Assembly: GCA_964427185.1 (NCBI GenBank)
Contig: CAYRSN010000001.1
Location: forward strand, 62,001 to 126,000
Direction of reading: 5' to 3'
Length of the DNA stretch: 64,000 nucleotides
DNA from: Sulfurivirga sp964427185
GTDB lineage: Bacteria; Pseudomonadota; Gammaproteobacteria; Thiomicrospirales; Thiomicrospiraceae
Notes under the pieces: model-generated
Told to the model about the DNA's origin: nothing
The model's database searches: none
What the model saw: the letters and a program-made list of their open reading frames with translations, nothing else
Made by a program: the position numbers and the translations under genes
In this document: positions 17,379 to 25,356 of the stretch, one piece after another
Layout: each line of letters starts with the position of its first letter
How positions within the stretch are numbered: the stretch's first letter is position 1

Positions 17379-18376
17379 GCGTATTGATTATTGCTGAAGC
17401 GGGCGTGAATCATAATGGGGATCTGACACTGGCGCATCGGCTGATCGATGTGGCAGCAGAGGTAGGTGCGGATGCGGTCAAGTTCCAGACTTTCGTGCCG
17501 GAAAAGCTGGTGGCATCGGACACGCCGCAGGCGGCTTATCAGGTGAAAAACATGGGTCGCCGTCAAAGCCAGCTGGCCATGCTGCGGCAGCTGGCCTTGC
17601 CGTTTGAGGCTTTTGCCGAGCTGAAGGCTCATTGTGACGATGCGGGCATAGAGTTTATGTCCACGCCCTTTGATGCAGAGAGTGTGACATTTCTGGCGGA
17701 ATTGGGCATGCAGCGCTTCAAAATTCCCTCCGGCGAGCTACTCTCCACCCCTTATCTACGCCAGATCGCCCAGCTTGACCGTCCGGTGATTCTCTCCACC
17801 GGCATGGCCACACTGGAGGAGGTACGCCATGGTGTGGAAACACTGTTAAATGCGGGGCTGAGCCGTCAACACCTCACCCTGCTGCACTGCACCAGCAGTT
17901 ATCCCACCCCACCGGAAGCGGTTAATCTGCGTGCCATGGAGACGCTGGCGCGGACATTCGACTTGCCCGTCGGGTTGTCCGACCACAGTGAAGGGCTGGA
18001 GGCGGCCATTGCTGCCACCGCCTTGGGCGCAACGGTGCTGGAAAAGCATTTCACTCTGGATAAAACCCTGCCTGGGCCGGATCACAAGGCCAGCCTGAAC
18101 CCCGATGAGCTTGCAAAACTGATTGAAGCGGTGCGCACCACAGAAGTGATGCTGGGCGATGGCATCAAACGTCCCACGGTCGCGGAGCGGGAGACGGCGC
18201 AGGTGGCGCGCAAGCGCATTGTGGCCGCACGGGACATTGCCGCAGGGGAACGGTTGTGTGAGGAGAACATCACGCTCATGCGCGCCTCTTCTGGCTGGTT
18301 TGGCGACCGCTGGGATGCGGTGCTGGGGCAGAAAGCCCCTCGCACCTTTACTAAAGGTGAGGGCATTCAATGGTGA
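17375..18376 (+). CDS. legI: LegI, legionaminic acid synthase (NeuB family)
   Basis: Condenses the 6-deoxy-diacetamido sugar with phosphoenolpyruvate to give N,N'-diacetyllegionaminic acid. The 333-residue product has a NeuB TIM-barrel (IIAEAGVNHNGDLTLAHRLI, FMSTPFDAESV, ILSTGMATLEEV, LSDHSEG) and a C-terminal SAF antifreeze-like domain (about 280-333). It starts with GTG inside GTGA overlapping the legH stop, with GGAGGA upstream. NeuB and PseI are related; the neighbouring genes make legionaminic acid the likelier product. Confidence 0.9.
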   Translation: MSVLIIAEAGVNHNGDLTLAHRLIDVAAEVGADAVKFQTFVPEKLVASDTPQAAYQVKNMGRRQSQLAMLRQLALPFEAFAELKAHCDDAGIEFMSTPFDAESVTFLAELGMQRFKIPSGELLSTPYLRQIAQLDRPVILSTGMATLEEVRHGVETLLNAGLSRQHLTLLHCTSSYPTPPEAVNLRAMETLARTFDLPVGLSDHSEGLEAAIAATALGATVLEKHFTLDKTLPGPDHKASLNPDELAKLIEAVRTTEVMLGDGIKRPTVAERETAQVARKRIVAARDIAAGERLCEENITLMRASSGWFGDRWDAVLGQKAPRTFTKGEGIQW

Positions 18377-19476
18377 AAAAGATCGCTATCCTTACCACTA
18401 CCCGGGCTGAATACGGCATTCTGCGCACCCTGGCACGTGCGGTGCATGAAGCGCCAGACCTTGAGTTGCAATTGATTGTCTCCGGCAGCCATCTGCTGGC
18501 AGGGCAAGGTAGAACATTGACGGAAATTGAGGCGGATGGCCTGCCTGTGGCCGCTGAAGTGACTATTTTTGATGAAGAGGATGCCACGCCATTGGGCAAT
18601 GCTTGCGCCTTCGGACGCATGGCCGAGCGGTTGGCTCCTGTGCTGGTGGATTTACAGCCTGACAAGTTGGTGCTACTGGGGGATCGGTTCGAGACCCTGG
18701 CAGCGGCCAGTGTGGCGGCGCTGCTGCATGTGCCCATTGTGCATCTGCATGGCGGTGAGGTATCGCTGGGTTCGCTGGACAACCGCTTCCGTCATGCTAT
18801 CAGTCAGCTGGCGGATATGCACCTGAGCGCCACGGCCAGCGCGCGGGACAGGCTTATCCAGTTGGGATTGCCTGCCGAGCAGGTGCACCATGTGGGGGCG
18901 CTGGGGGTGTGGAACGCACTGAATCAGCCGCTGAAATCGTTGGATGAGCTGCAAAAGCTCATTCCCGTCGTGTTGAACAAGCCGTTGTTTGTCATCACCT
19001 TTCATCCGGAAACCGCAACAGCCGCCTCCCCGCAACAGCAGGTCAGCGAACTGATCAAAGCGCTTGAGGCTTTTCCGGAAAGTACACAGATTATCACCTA
19101 TGCCAATATGGACGCAGGCGGCGGGCAGATCAATCAACTATGGCAGGCCTATGCCGATAAATATTGTGCGCAGGTATGGCTCACGCCGTCTCTGGGACAG
19201 CAGAACTACCACAGCCTGCTGCAATATGCCGATGTGGTCATCGGAAACTCCTCCAGCGGGATTCTGGAAGTGCCCAGCTTCGGCGTGCCCACGGTGAATA
19301 TCGGCCAGCGTCAGGCGAGGCGGGAGCGTGCCGCAAGTGTGCTGGATGTACCTGCTGAGGCCGCTTGCATAAAACAGGCTATTGAACAGGCGCTGATAGG
19401 GAATAAGAGCAGTGCGCAGAATCCTTATGGTCAGCCTGATACTTTAAATAAGATTATGAACTTGCTTAAAACATGA
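18370..19476 (+). CDS. legG: LegG, hydrolysing nucleotide-sugar 2-epimerase (NeuC family)
   Basis: Releases the nucleotide and inverts C2, giving the substrate of LegI. The 368-residue product has the NeuC signature: TTTRAEYGILRTLA, LVLLGDRFETLAAA, IVHLHGGEVSLGSLDNRFRH and VIGNSSSGILEVPSFGVPTV. It overlaps legI by seven bases and legF by four. PseG, the pseudaminic acid counterpart, is unrelated, so this gene is good evidence that the pathway makes legionaminic and not pseudaminic acid. Confidence 0.9.
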   Translation: MVKKIAILTTTRAEYGILRTLARAVHEAPDLELQLIVSGSHLLAGQGRTLTEIEADGLPVAAEVTIFDEEDATPLGNACAFGRMAERLAPVLVDLQPDKLVLLGDRFETLAAASVAALLHVPIVHLHGGEVSLGSLDNRFRHAISQLADMHLSATASARDRLIQLGLPAEQVHHVGALGVWNALNQPLKSLDELQKLIPVVLNKPLFVITFHPETATAASPQQQVSELIKALEAFPESTQIITYANMDAGGGQINQLWQAYADKYCAQVWLTPSLGQQNYHSLLQYADVVIGNSSSGILEVPSFGVPTVNIGQRQARRERAASVLDVPAEAACIKQAIEQALIGNKSSAQNPYGQPDTLNKIMNLLKT

Positions 19477-20192
19477 ATATAAAAGCTCCAAAAATATTGG
19501 CTGTTGTTACAGCCCGTGGCGGCAGTAAGCGTCTGCCGGAGAAAAATATTCTGCCGCTGGCGGGCAAGCCGATGATTGCCTGGACATTGGAGGCGGCACA
19601 AGCGGCCTCAGCTTTGACCAAAGTGGTGGTTTCTACCGATTCTGAGCAAATTGCTCGCATTTGTGAGGACCATGGCATGCCTGTGCCCTGGCTGCGACCT
19701 GCGGAGCTGGCCAGTGATACGGCGACTACCAAGTCTGTGATTGAGCATGCGTTGGCGCAGGAGGAGCGAGCGGGTGTACATTATGATGCTGTTGTGATTT
19801 TACAGCCCACATCTCCTTTACGCACGGCTGAGGATATCGATGGTGCCATAAGGCTTTATCAGCAGAAGCAGGCGGAAGGTGTAGCAAGTGTCTCATCGGT
19901 GGAGCATCCGCCCCAGTGGATCAATACCCTACCGGAGAATTTGAGTCTGAAAGGGTTTTTATCTCAGGATGTAATTGGCAGGCGTTCACAAACGTTACCG
20001 CAGTATTATCGCCTGAATGGGGCGGTATCGGTGATAGCTGCAGAGGCTGTCAGGCAGAAACAGGATTTCTGGTCATTGGAACAAATTTATGCATATGTGA
20101 TGGATCCTGTGCGCAGTGTGGACATTGACTCTGAACTGGATTTTCTACTGGCGGAAACCATTCTGACAAAAAAGGGTATACACCATGGCTAA
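19473..20192 (+). CDS. legF: LegF, CMP-legionaminic acid synthetase (NeuA family)
   Basis: Activates legionaminic acid with CTP. The 239-residue product shows the cytidylyltransferase motifs VVTARGGSKRLPEKNILPLA, VVILQPTSPLR and the C-terminal VDIDSELDFLLAE. It overlaps legG by four and ptmE by eight bases. From about here the base composition falls compared with legB-legG (24 G+C in 60 at 19921-19980, against 36 in 60 at 17881-17940). Confidence 0.9.
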   Translation: MNIKAPKILAVVTARGGSKRLPEKNILPLAGKPMIAWTLEAAQAASALTKVVVSTDSEQIARICEDHGMPVPWLRPAELASDTATTKSVIEHALAQEERAGVHYDAVVILQPTSPLRTAEDIDGAIRLYQQKQAEGVASVSSVEHPPQWINTLPENLSLKGFLSQDVIGRRSQTLPQYYRLNGAVSVIAAEAVRQKQDFWSLEQIYAYVMDPVRSVDIDSELDFLLAETILTKKGIHHG

Positions 20193-21234
20193 AAAATCCT
20201 GGCAAAAGGCTTGTCTTTCTCCGCAGGACTCATTGCGTCAAGCCATTGAGGTGATTGATCAGGCTGCCTTAAAAATTGGTTTGGTGGTGGACGAGCAGGG
20301 CAAGTTACTGGGGGTGGTGACAGATGGAGATATTCGCCGGACTTTGCTCGCATACCGCCACTTGGATGTTCCAGTTGAGGAGGTGATGAATACTCAACCG
20401 GTGGTGGCATTGCGTGATGAGCCCATATCCGTATTACGCACCCGTATGCTGCAGAAAAGTATTTTGCAATTACCTATTGTGGATGAACAGGGCAGGCTGG
20501 TAGGGCTGGAAACCTTAAGTGATCTGGTGCAGCCGGAGATAAAGAAAAACCCCGTGTTGTTAATGGCAGGGGGATTTGGCACGCGCCTGCGACCTTTAAC
20601 CCATGATACACCCAAACCTCTTTTAAAGGTGGGGGGTAAGCCTATTCTGGAGCATATTCTGGAAGGGTTTTTGGAAGAAGGGTTTCGTAAATTTTATATC
20701 TCCGTTCATTACAAGGCGGAGATGATCAAGGCTTATTTTGGTGATGGCAGCCGTTGGGGATGTGACATTACCTATTTGGAAGAAAATGAGCCATTGGGCA
20801 CCGCCGGATGTTTGCAGTTGCTGCCACAGGTGCCTGAGCAGAGCATGATTGTCATGAATGGTGATCTGCTGACCAAGGTGAACTTTTCCAAGCTGTTGGC
20901 GTTTCATGAGCAGGAAAGCGCTTATGCCACGTTGTGTGTACGGGATTACAGTTATCAGGTACCCTTTGGTGTGGTGGAGACAGAGGGCAATCGTTTGGTG
21001 AGCATTGAGGAAAAACCCACCCAGCATTTTTTTGTCAGCGCCGGAATTTATGTACTGAGTCCTGATTTTGTGCGGAGTGTGCCTGAAGGGTATCAGGATA
21101 TTCCACAACTGTTTCAAAAGGCGCGGTGTGGCGGTAAGCCCGTGTGTGTATTTCCGCTGCATGAATACTGGTTGGATATCGGGCGCATGGATGATTTCCA
21201 ACGCGCCCAGCAGGAGTGTGGGGCTGTTTTCTGA
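20185..21234 (+). CDS. ptmE: PtmE/LegE-type nucleotidyltransferase with CBS pair
   Basis: Likely glucosamine-1-phosphate guanylyltransferase that makes the GDP-sugar entering the legionaminic pathway, as PtmE does in Campylobacter. The 349-residue product has two CBS motifs (about residues 8-120, with LGVVTDGDIRRTLL) and a GlmU/RmlA-type nucleotidyltransferase domain with LLMAGGFGTRLRPLTHDTPK and IVMNGDLLT. It ends 13 bases from the end of the convergent maf gene. Specificity for GTP and GlcN-1-P is inferred from family and context. Confidence 0.85.
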   Translation: MAKKSWQKACLSPQDSLRQAIEVIDQAALKIGLVVDEQGKLLGVVTDGDIRRTLLAYRHLDVPVEEVMNTQPVVALRDEPISVLRTRMLQKSILQLPIVDEQGRLVGLETLSDLVQPEIKKNPVLLMAGGFGTRLRPLTHDTPKPLLKVGGKPILEHILEGFLEEGFRKFYISVHYKAEMIKAYFGDGSRWGCDITYLEENEPLGTAGCLQLLPQVPEQSMIVMNGDLLTKVNFSKLLAFHEQESAYATLCVRDYSYQVPFGVVETEGNRLVSIEEKPTQHFFVSAGIYVLSPDFVRSVPEGYQDIPQLFQKARCGGKPVCVFPLHEYWLDIGRMDDFQRAQQECGAVF

Positions 21235-21247
21235 GAGATAAAGTGAA

Positions 21248-23731
21248 TCAGTTTTGGTGCTCCTGCATCCACTGCTTTAGCGTTTGAGCTTCCTGTACCA
21301 GTGAGGGTTCATCAGATTTGTCAATTACTTCATTGAGACATTGTTCGGCTGCCTGCCAGTCTTTGCCAGCTAAAGCGACTTTAGCAGCTTTTAGCCAGAT
21401 ACTGTAATCGTCCAGATGTTGATTTAAATAATGATCATAAAGCTGAATAGCACCGCCAATATCGCCTCTGGCAGATAGAAGATCAGCATACATGACCAGA
21501 TAGCGGTCATTGTATTGTGCCAGCATCCCCAAGGCTTCCATGGCCATATCCAGGTTGTGCGTTTGTAAGCCTATTTGTACGATACGATTAAGGCCTGCCA
21601 GAGTGATTTGATGATCCTTAATGCTGAGATAGTGTGTCAGTGCTTTTTCAGCCGGAGCCTGATCCAGCTCAGCGAGATACCCCTGTGCCAGTGCACGTAA
21701 GGAGGCACCTCGCGTATCGGCTGCTGCTGAAAGCGCATCTATGATGCTTTGCAGTGTTGCTTTGTTTTTAGTTTCAAAGGCGTTTTGTACCGCTTCAAAC
21801 TGTGTGGTGAGCTGCTCAGCTTCTTTTTTGAGTTTTTGTGCCAGTTTGGTTTCCTGTTCGTTGTTCAGCTTATGCTCAAAGGCCTGTTGTAAGGTTTCTG
21901 CAAGGGCGCGTTCATCTTCGCTTAATTCTGACAAAGTGCACTGATGCCAGCTCAGCCAAACATGCAACCTGCCTTCCATCTGTTCTTTCAGCCAGTAGCT
22001 GGCAACTGTTTTAAAGTGTTTTCGATCCAGTTCTTTTAAGCAGATTTCGATACGCTCCAGGCTGGCTTCAAGTATTTCCAGCAGGTCTTCAGCCGTTTTT
22101 TTCAGTGCGGAAAAGTAGTTGATCAGATTGGTGCGGATAGCCTGTTCATCTTCAGGGTTGTCTTCATGCTCAGGCGAGAGAAACTTGGCGTAGTTACCCA
22201 CGGCATAGCTGTATAGAAAAATCTGCGCCCAGTTATATTTTTCACTTTTAAGTTTATGTTGGATTTTGGTGATTTTTTGGGTCTGTTTGTCCAGTAAGTC
22301 ATAGTTTTTAAATAAGTTTTCTGCAGTATGTTTGGCCTTTTCAGCCAGTGAGGCGATTTCACGAAAGCAGCGCCTTTTTTCTTGCAGCTCTGTGCGCTGT
22401 TCGGCCAGAAATGTCTTTCTTTGTGCAAGCTGGAGGTGTGTTTTTTCTTTGAAGGATTTTTGCAGTGCGGCTTTATCCGTTTGTTTAAGAAGAGACACTT
22501 CACTAAAGTGGATCAGAGGGATCTGCGCTATCTTGGCGGACTCTTTACCCAGCTGATAGATGCGCGTCTGAGAATGGGTGTGGACGGTTTGTGCATATTG
22601 TTCCAGCGCTTGAATGCCTTCATAAAAAATAGAGTTGGTAATAGCCAGACGGCCACTGTAGGTTTCTACCTGAAGATCGCTTGAGTGTCCAAGCTTGCCT
22701 TGTTTGGCTTCTAAGCTACCGGATTCATGGGTTTCTCCGCTTGCACCATAGCACATATCTACTCCGAGTAAATAGATCTGTTTGGCACCCAGCGTGACCA
22801 GAATGGCAAGCAAGGTATTTGTTACCGTAGGGCCTGCAGTAAGGATGTTAGGAGGATTCTGTGCTGTATTCCATGGATAGCGTTGATCTGTAAAAACCTT
22901 CGCTCCCGGAAACTCTCCTAAAAGTGCACTGTGTGTGTAAGGTGTATGAAAAAGCAGGCTCTCTTTTTCCAGTAGTAACCACTTGCTGTTGTCATAGCTG
23001 ACATCATTTGGGTCAACAGAGGCATAAAAATCTACTTTTATCCCCTCATGCTGTAATCGTTTGGCGATGCGCCCTACTGCTGCGATAAATATTTCATTCT
23101 GATGCTGTTTCACCCAGGAGATTCCCTCATCCAAGGTCGGCCCGCCGCCCAAGAGCAACACGGGTTTGTCGGCCAGCAAGTTTTGAAGTGATCCGGCAGG
23201 TATTTCATTGAAAGCTGCATTGAGCAGTTGTTTGTTGATAAAGTTTCGATTCCCTAAAAGAGAAGACTGGCGGTAGCGAAAAAGTTTATATTGTGTGACG
23301 ATCTCATCCCATGCCTGAGCATATTGCGGGTCGATTTGATCCAGCACCGCCAGCGAGCGGTTAATAGAGAACCTGTTGTGGGTGATATAGGTTGGAAAAT
23401 CATCATCTAATTTATCAAAAGAAAAGTCCTCCAGTGTATAAAACCGCACACACTGTGTTTCAGTCAAAATCTGCTCTGACTGAAGTTGACTGAGAATGGA
23501 CTCAGGCTCAATAAATACAAACATGCGATGCTGGTTGCAGTAATGCCGGGCAACAAATTTGGCCAACAGGCCGCTGTCACTGCCAACGATAACATATAGA
23601 TGATTAGGTTTTTCGAACAGGCTGCCAATTAACTGCTTGAAAAGCACGCTGCTTGTCTGATTACAAAAGGCATTGCCGTTTACTTGGGTAAGCCATCGCT
23701 CCCCATGGGAATTTGTTTGCCATTGTGTCAT
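21248..23731 (-). CDS. maf: Maf-type flagellin glycosyltransferase (DUF115/MptE-like)
   Basis: Motility accessory factor expected to transfer nonulosonic acid from CMP-sugar to flagellin in the cytoplasm. The 827-residue product has a central DUF115/MptE-like domain (PVLLLGGGPTLDEGISWV, VDFYASVDPNDVSYD, ILTAGPTVTNTLLAI, IYLLGVDMCYG) and, after a charged helical stretch, TPR-like helices at the C terminus (about 660-827). ATG 23731 is chosen because TAGGAG is eight bases upstream; earlier in-frame ATGs would overlap the flagellin promoter and gene. It has a sigma-54-type promoter of its own and lies beside leg and flagellin genes. Confidence 0.9.
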   Translation of the reverse strand: MTQWQTNSHGERWLTQVNGNAFCNQTSSVLFKQLIGSLFEKPNHLYVIVGSDSGLLAKFVARHYCNQHRMFVFIEPESILSQLQSEQILTETQCVRFYTLEDFSFDKLDDDFPTYITHNRFSINRSLAVLDQIDPQYAQAWDEIVTQYKLFRYRQSSLLGNRNFINKQLLNAAFNEIPAGSLQNLLADKPVLLLGGGPTLDEGISWVKQHQNEIFIAAVGRIAKRLQHEGIKVDFYASVDPNDVSYDNSKWLLLEKESLLFHTPYTHSALLGEFPGAKVFTDQRYPWNTAQNPPNILTAGPTVTNTLLAILVTLGAKQIYLLGVDMCYGASGETHESGSLEAKQGKLGHSSDLQVETYSGRLAITNSIFYEGIQALEQYAQTVHTHSQTRIYQLGKESAKIAQIPLIHFSEVSLLKQTDKAALQKSFKEKTHLQLAQRKTFLAEQRTELQEKRRCFREIASLAEKAKHTAENLFKNYDLLDKQTQKITKIQHKLKSEKYNWAQIFLYSYAVGNYAKFLSPEHEDNPEDEQAIRTNLINYFSALKKTAEDLLEILEASLERIEICLKELDRKHFKTVASYWLKEQMEGRLHVWLSWHQCTLSELSEDERALAETLQQAFEHKLNNEQETKLAQKLKKEAEQLTTQFEAVQNAFETKNKATLQSIIDALSAAADTRGASLRALAQGYLAELDQAPAEKALTHYLSIKDHQITLAGLNRIVQIGLQTHNLDMAMEALGMLAQYNDRYLVMYADLLSARGDIGGAIQLYDHYLNQHLDDYSIWLKAAKVALAGKDWQAAEQCLNEVIDKSDEPSLVQEAQTLKQWMQEHQN

Positions 23732-23765
23732 GTTTCTGACTCCTAAGTGCTGATGTGCAAAGCAT

Positions 23766-23781
23766 AGCACCTGTTGTGCCA
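23766..23781 (-). promoter_or_regulatory. Sigma-54 promoter of maf
   Basis: On the minus strand TGGCAC-N5-GTGCT, with GG and GC exactly ten bases apart and a perfect -24 box. It ends 35 bases upstream of the chosen maf start, so a leader of about 25 bases is expected. It lies back to back with the flagellin -35 box, ten bases away. Confidence 0.78.
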
Positions 23782-23790
23782 TAAAAAAAT

Positions 23791-23816
23791 TAAAGTCTTG
23801 CATGTTTGGCCGATAT
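23791..23816 (+). promoter_or_regulatory. Sigma-28 promoter of flagellin gene 1
   Basis: TAAAGTCT, then ten bases, then GCCGATAT. This matches the FliA consensus TAAAGTTT-N11-GCCGATAA at 14 of 16 box positions, with the spacing one base short. It lies 66 bases before the flagellin start. Confidence 0.88.
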
Positions 23817-23829
23817 AACCAGTGAGTAA

Positions 23830-23846
23830 GGAGGGCTTTACCTTCC
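23830..23846 (+). promoter_or_regulatory. Stem-loop near the 5' end of flagellin mRNA 1
   Basis: GGAGGG-CTTTA-CCTTCC forms a six-pair stem (one G-T pair) a few bases after the expected transcription start. It contains an AAGGAGGG sequence with no start codon, while the real ribosome site AAAAGGAG lies at the ATG. A role in mRNA stability or as a decoy ribosome site is inference. Confidence 0.45.
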
Positions 23847-23882
23847 AACACATATAAAAAATGTTCAAAAAGGAGATCGATC

Positions 23883-24707
23883 ATGGCACTAGTGATCAAT
23901 ACTAATATGGGGTCTGAAAATGCAGTACGCTTGCTGGATCAGGTTTCCCGTTCTCAGAAAACCTCCATGGAACGCCTGACTTCCGGGTTGCGTATCAATA
24001 AAACCGCTGATGATGCAGCCGGTAAGGCCGTAGTCACTAAAATGGACAGCCAGGTGCGTGGTACGGATATGTCTATCCGTAACGCCAATGATGGTATTTC
24101 TTTGATTCAGACCGTAGATGGTGCGGTGGAAGAAGCTGTAAATATAATGCAGCGTGTTCGTGAGCTGGCTATTCAGATGACGAACGATACCTATACCTCT
24201 GCGCAACGTTATGAAACACAGATGGAAGTGTCTCAGCTGAAAACAGAAATTGACCGGATTGCGAAAACATTGAAGTTTAATGGTACAGCACTTTTGAATG
24301 GTTCCAATGCTAAAATCTCACTGCATGTAGGCTGGGAGACTGCGGCAGTCAATCAGATTTCCATCTCCATGTATAACCTGTCTGCAGGTGTCAATAGTTA
24401 TGGCACAGCTGATGTAACGACTCAGTCTAGGGCGTTGTCTGCAGTGGCTAAGATGGATATTGACATTTCTAATCTGACAAAAATCCGTGCAAAATGGGGT
24501 GCTGCGCAAAACCGTCTGGAAAGCACCATTTCCAACCTGCAGAATGTGAACGAGAACATTAAAGGTGCCCGTAGCCAGATTCAAGATGCCGACTTTGCTC
24601 GCGAATCGGCTAACTTGGCGCGGACTCAGGTGCTGCAGCAGGCTGGTATGGCTATGTTGTCTCAGGCTAACCAGAATTCTCAGCAGGTTTTGAGTCTGTT
24701 AAGATAA
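23883..24707 (+). CDS. fliC: Flagellin 1
   Basis: Filament subunit. The 274-residue product consists almost only of the D0/D1 helices: MALVINTNMGSENAVRLLDQ and SMERLTSGLRINKTADDAAG at the N terminus; DFARESANLARTQVLQQAGM and LSQANQNSQQVLSLLR at the C terminus. The variable D2/D3 region is reduced to about 50 residues. MQRVRELAIQMTND resembles the TLR5-recognised D1 helix of other beta/gamma flagellins. It has a sigma-28 promoter and is followed by flaG without a terminator. It is a close paralogue of the gene at 25357. Confidence 0.95.
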   Translation: MALVINTNMGSENAVRLLDQVSRSQKTSMERLTSGLRINKTADDAAGKAVVTKMDSQVRGTDMSIRNANDGISLIQTVDGAVEEAVNIMQRVRELAIQMTNDTYTSAQRYETQMEVSQLKTEIDRIAKTLKFNGTALLNGSNAKISLHVGWETAAVNQISISMYNLSAGVNSYGTADVTTQSRALSAVAKMDIDISNLTKIRAKWGAAQNRLESTISNLQNVNENIKGARSQIQDADFARESANLARTQVLQQAGMAMLSQANQNSQQVLSLLR

Positions 24708-24747
24708 TTACTAATACATCATAGAGTGTTAAAGGGAGTGATCAGAA

Positions 24748-25182
24748 ATGAGCATGGAGATTAAAAACCCCCAGCTTGTTTCTGAGCTCCCGTTGTCCGT
24801 TTCTGCACAACGGGATTCTCAGAAACCGCCGGATACGCGTCGCAACCAAGATAAGGCGGCACAAGATGAAGTTTCGCAGAGGGCGGCTCAGCAGGCTCAG
24901 GTTGAGCAATTAAACGCTCAGACACAGGCGCTGAACACGCAACTTCAGGCAAGCTCGCTGAAGTTTGAAGTTTCCACGGAGCTAAATACTACTGTTATTA
25001 AAGTGGTTGATACTGCGGAAAATAAAGTGATACGCCAAATACCCAGTGAGGAGGCACTGGCCAGGCTGAAAGAAATCCAGTCTTATTTAGAAAAAAATGT
25101 ATATACGGATCCGCAGGCAGTCGGAGCGGATGGTCGACTTAAAGAGGCAATCTCCGGTATTCTCATCAATCAGCGTTTATAG
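24748..25182 (+). CDS. flaG: FlaG family protein
   Basis: FlaG proteins influence filament length; their mechanism is little known. The 144-residue product has a low-complexity Gln/Ala-rich N-terminal half (about 25-70) and the FlaG domain in the second half (SLKFEVSTELNTTVIKVVD, IRQIPSEEALARLKEI). It lies 40 bases after flagellin 1 with no terminator between them, and a strong terminator follows directly. Confidence 0.9.
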   Translation: MSMEIKNPQLVSELPLSVSAQRDSQKPPDTRRNQDKAAQDEVSQRAAQQAQVEQLNAQTQALNTQLQASSLKFEVSTELNTTVIKVVDTAENKVIRQIPSEEALARLKEIQSYLEKNVYTDPQAVGADGRLKEAISGILINQRL

Positions 25183-25208
25183 AGACCCGTTACAAACGGG
25201 TCTTTTTT
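25183..25208 (+). terminator. Intrinsic terminator after flaG
   Basis: A perfect stem AGACCCGTT/AACGGGTCT with an ACA loop leads into a run of T residues. It begins directly after the flaG stop. Confidence 0.93.
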
Positions 25209-25247
25209 ATTCTCATCTTTTTTCTCATTAAGAGCTCAAAAAAATTC

Positions 25248-25274
25248 TAAAGTTTTCTCCCAGTAAGACGATAA
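25248..25274 (+). promoter_or_regulatory. Sigma-28 promoter of flagellin gene 2
   Basis: TAAAGTTT-N11-GACGATAA. The -35 box is a perfect FliA consensus, the spacing is 11 and the -10 box has one mismatch. It lies 82 bases before the flagellin start. Confidence 0.93.
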
Positions 25275-25356
25275 AGCTAATGAAGGCGAGATAAAAAGAC
25301 CTTCAAAATAAAACTAAATATAAATAGATTAAGTTACACACAAGGGAGAAATTATC

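Noticed and set aside
14602..21234. Pseudaminic acid pathway
   Set aside because: A NeuC-type epimerase (legG) and ptmE are present and no PseB/PseG-type protein is seen, so legionaminic acid fits better.
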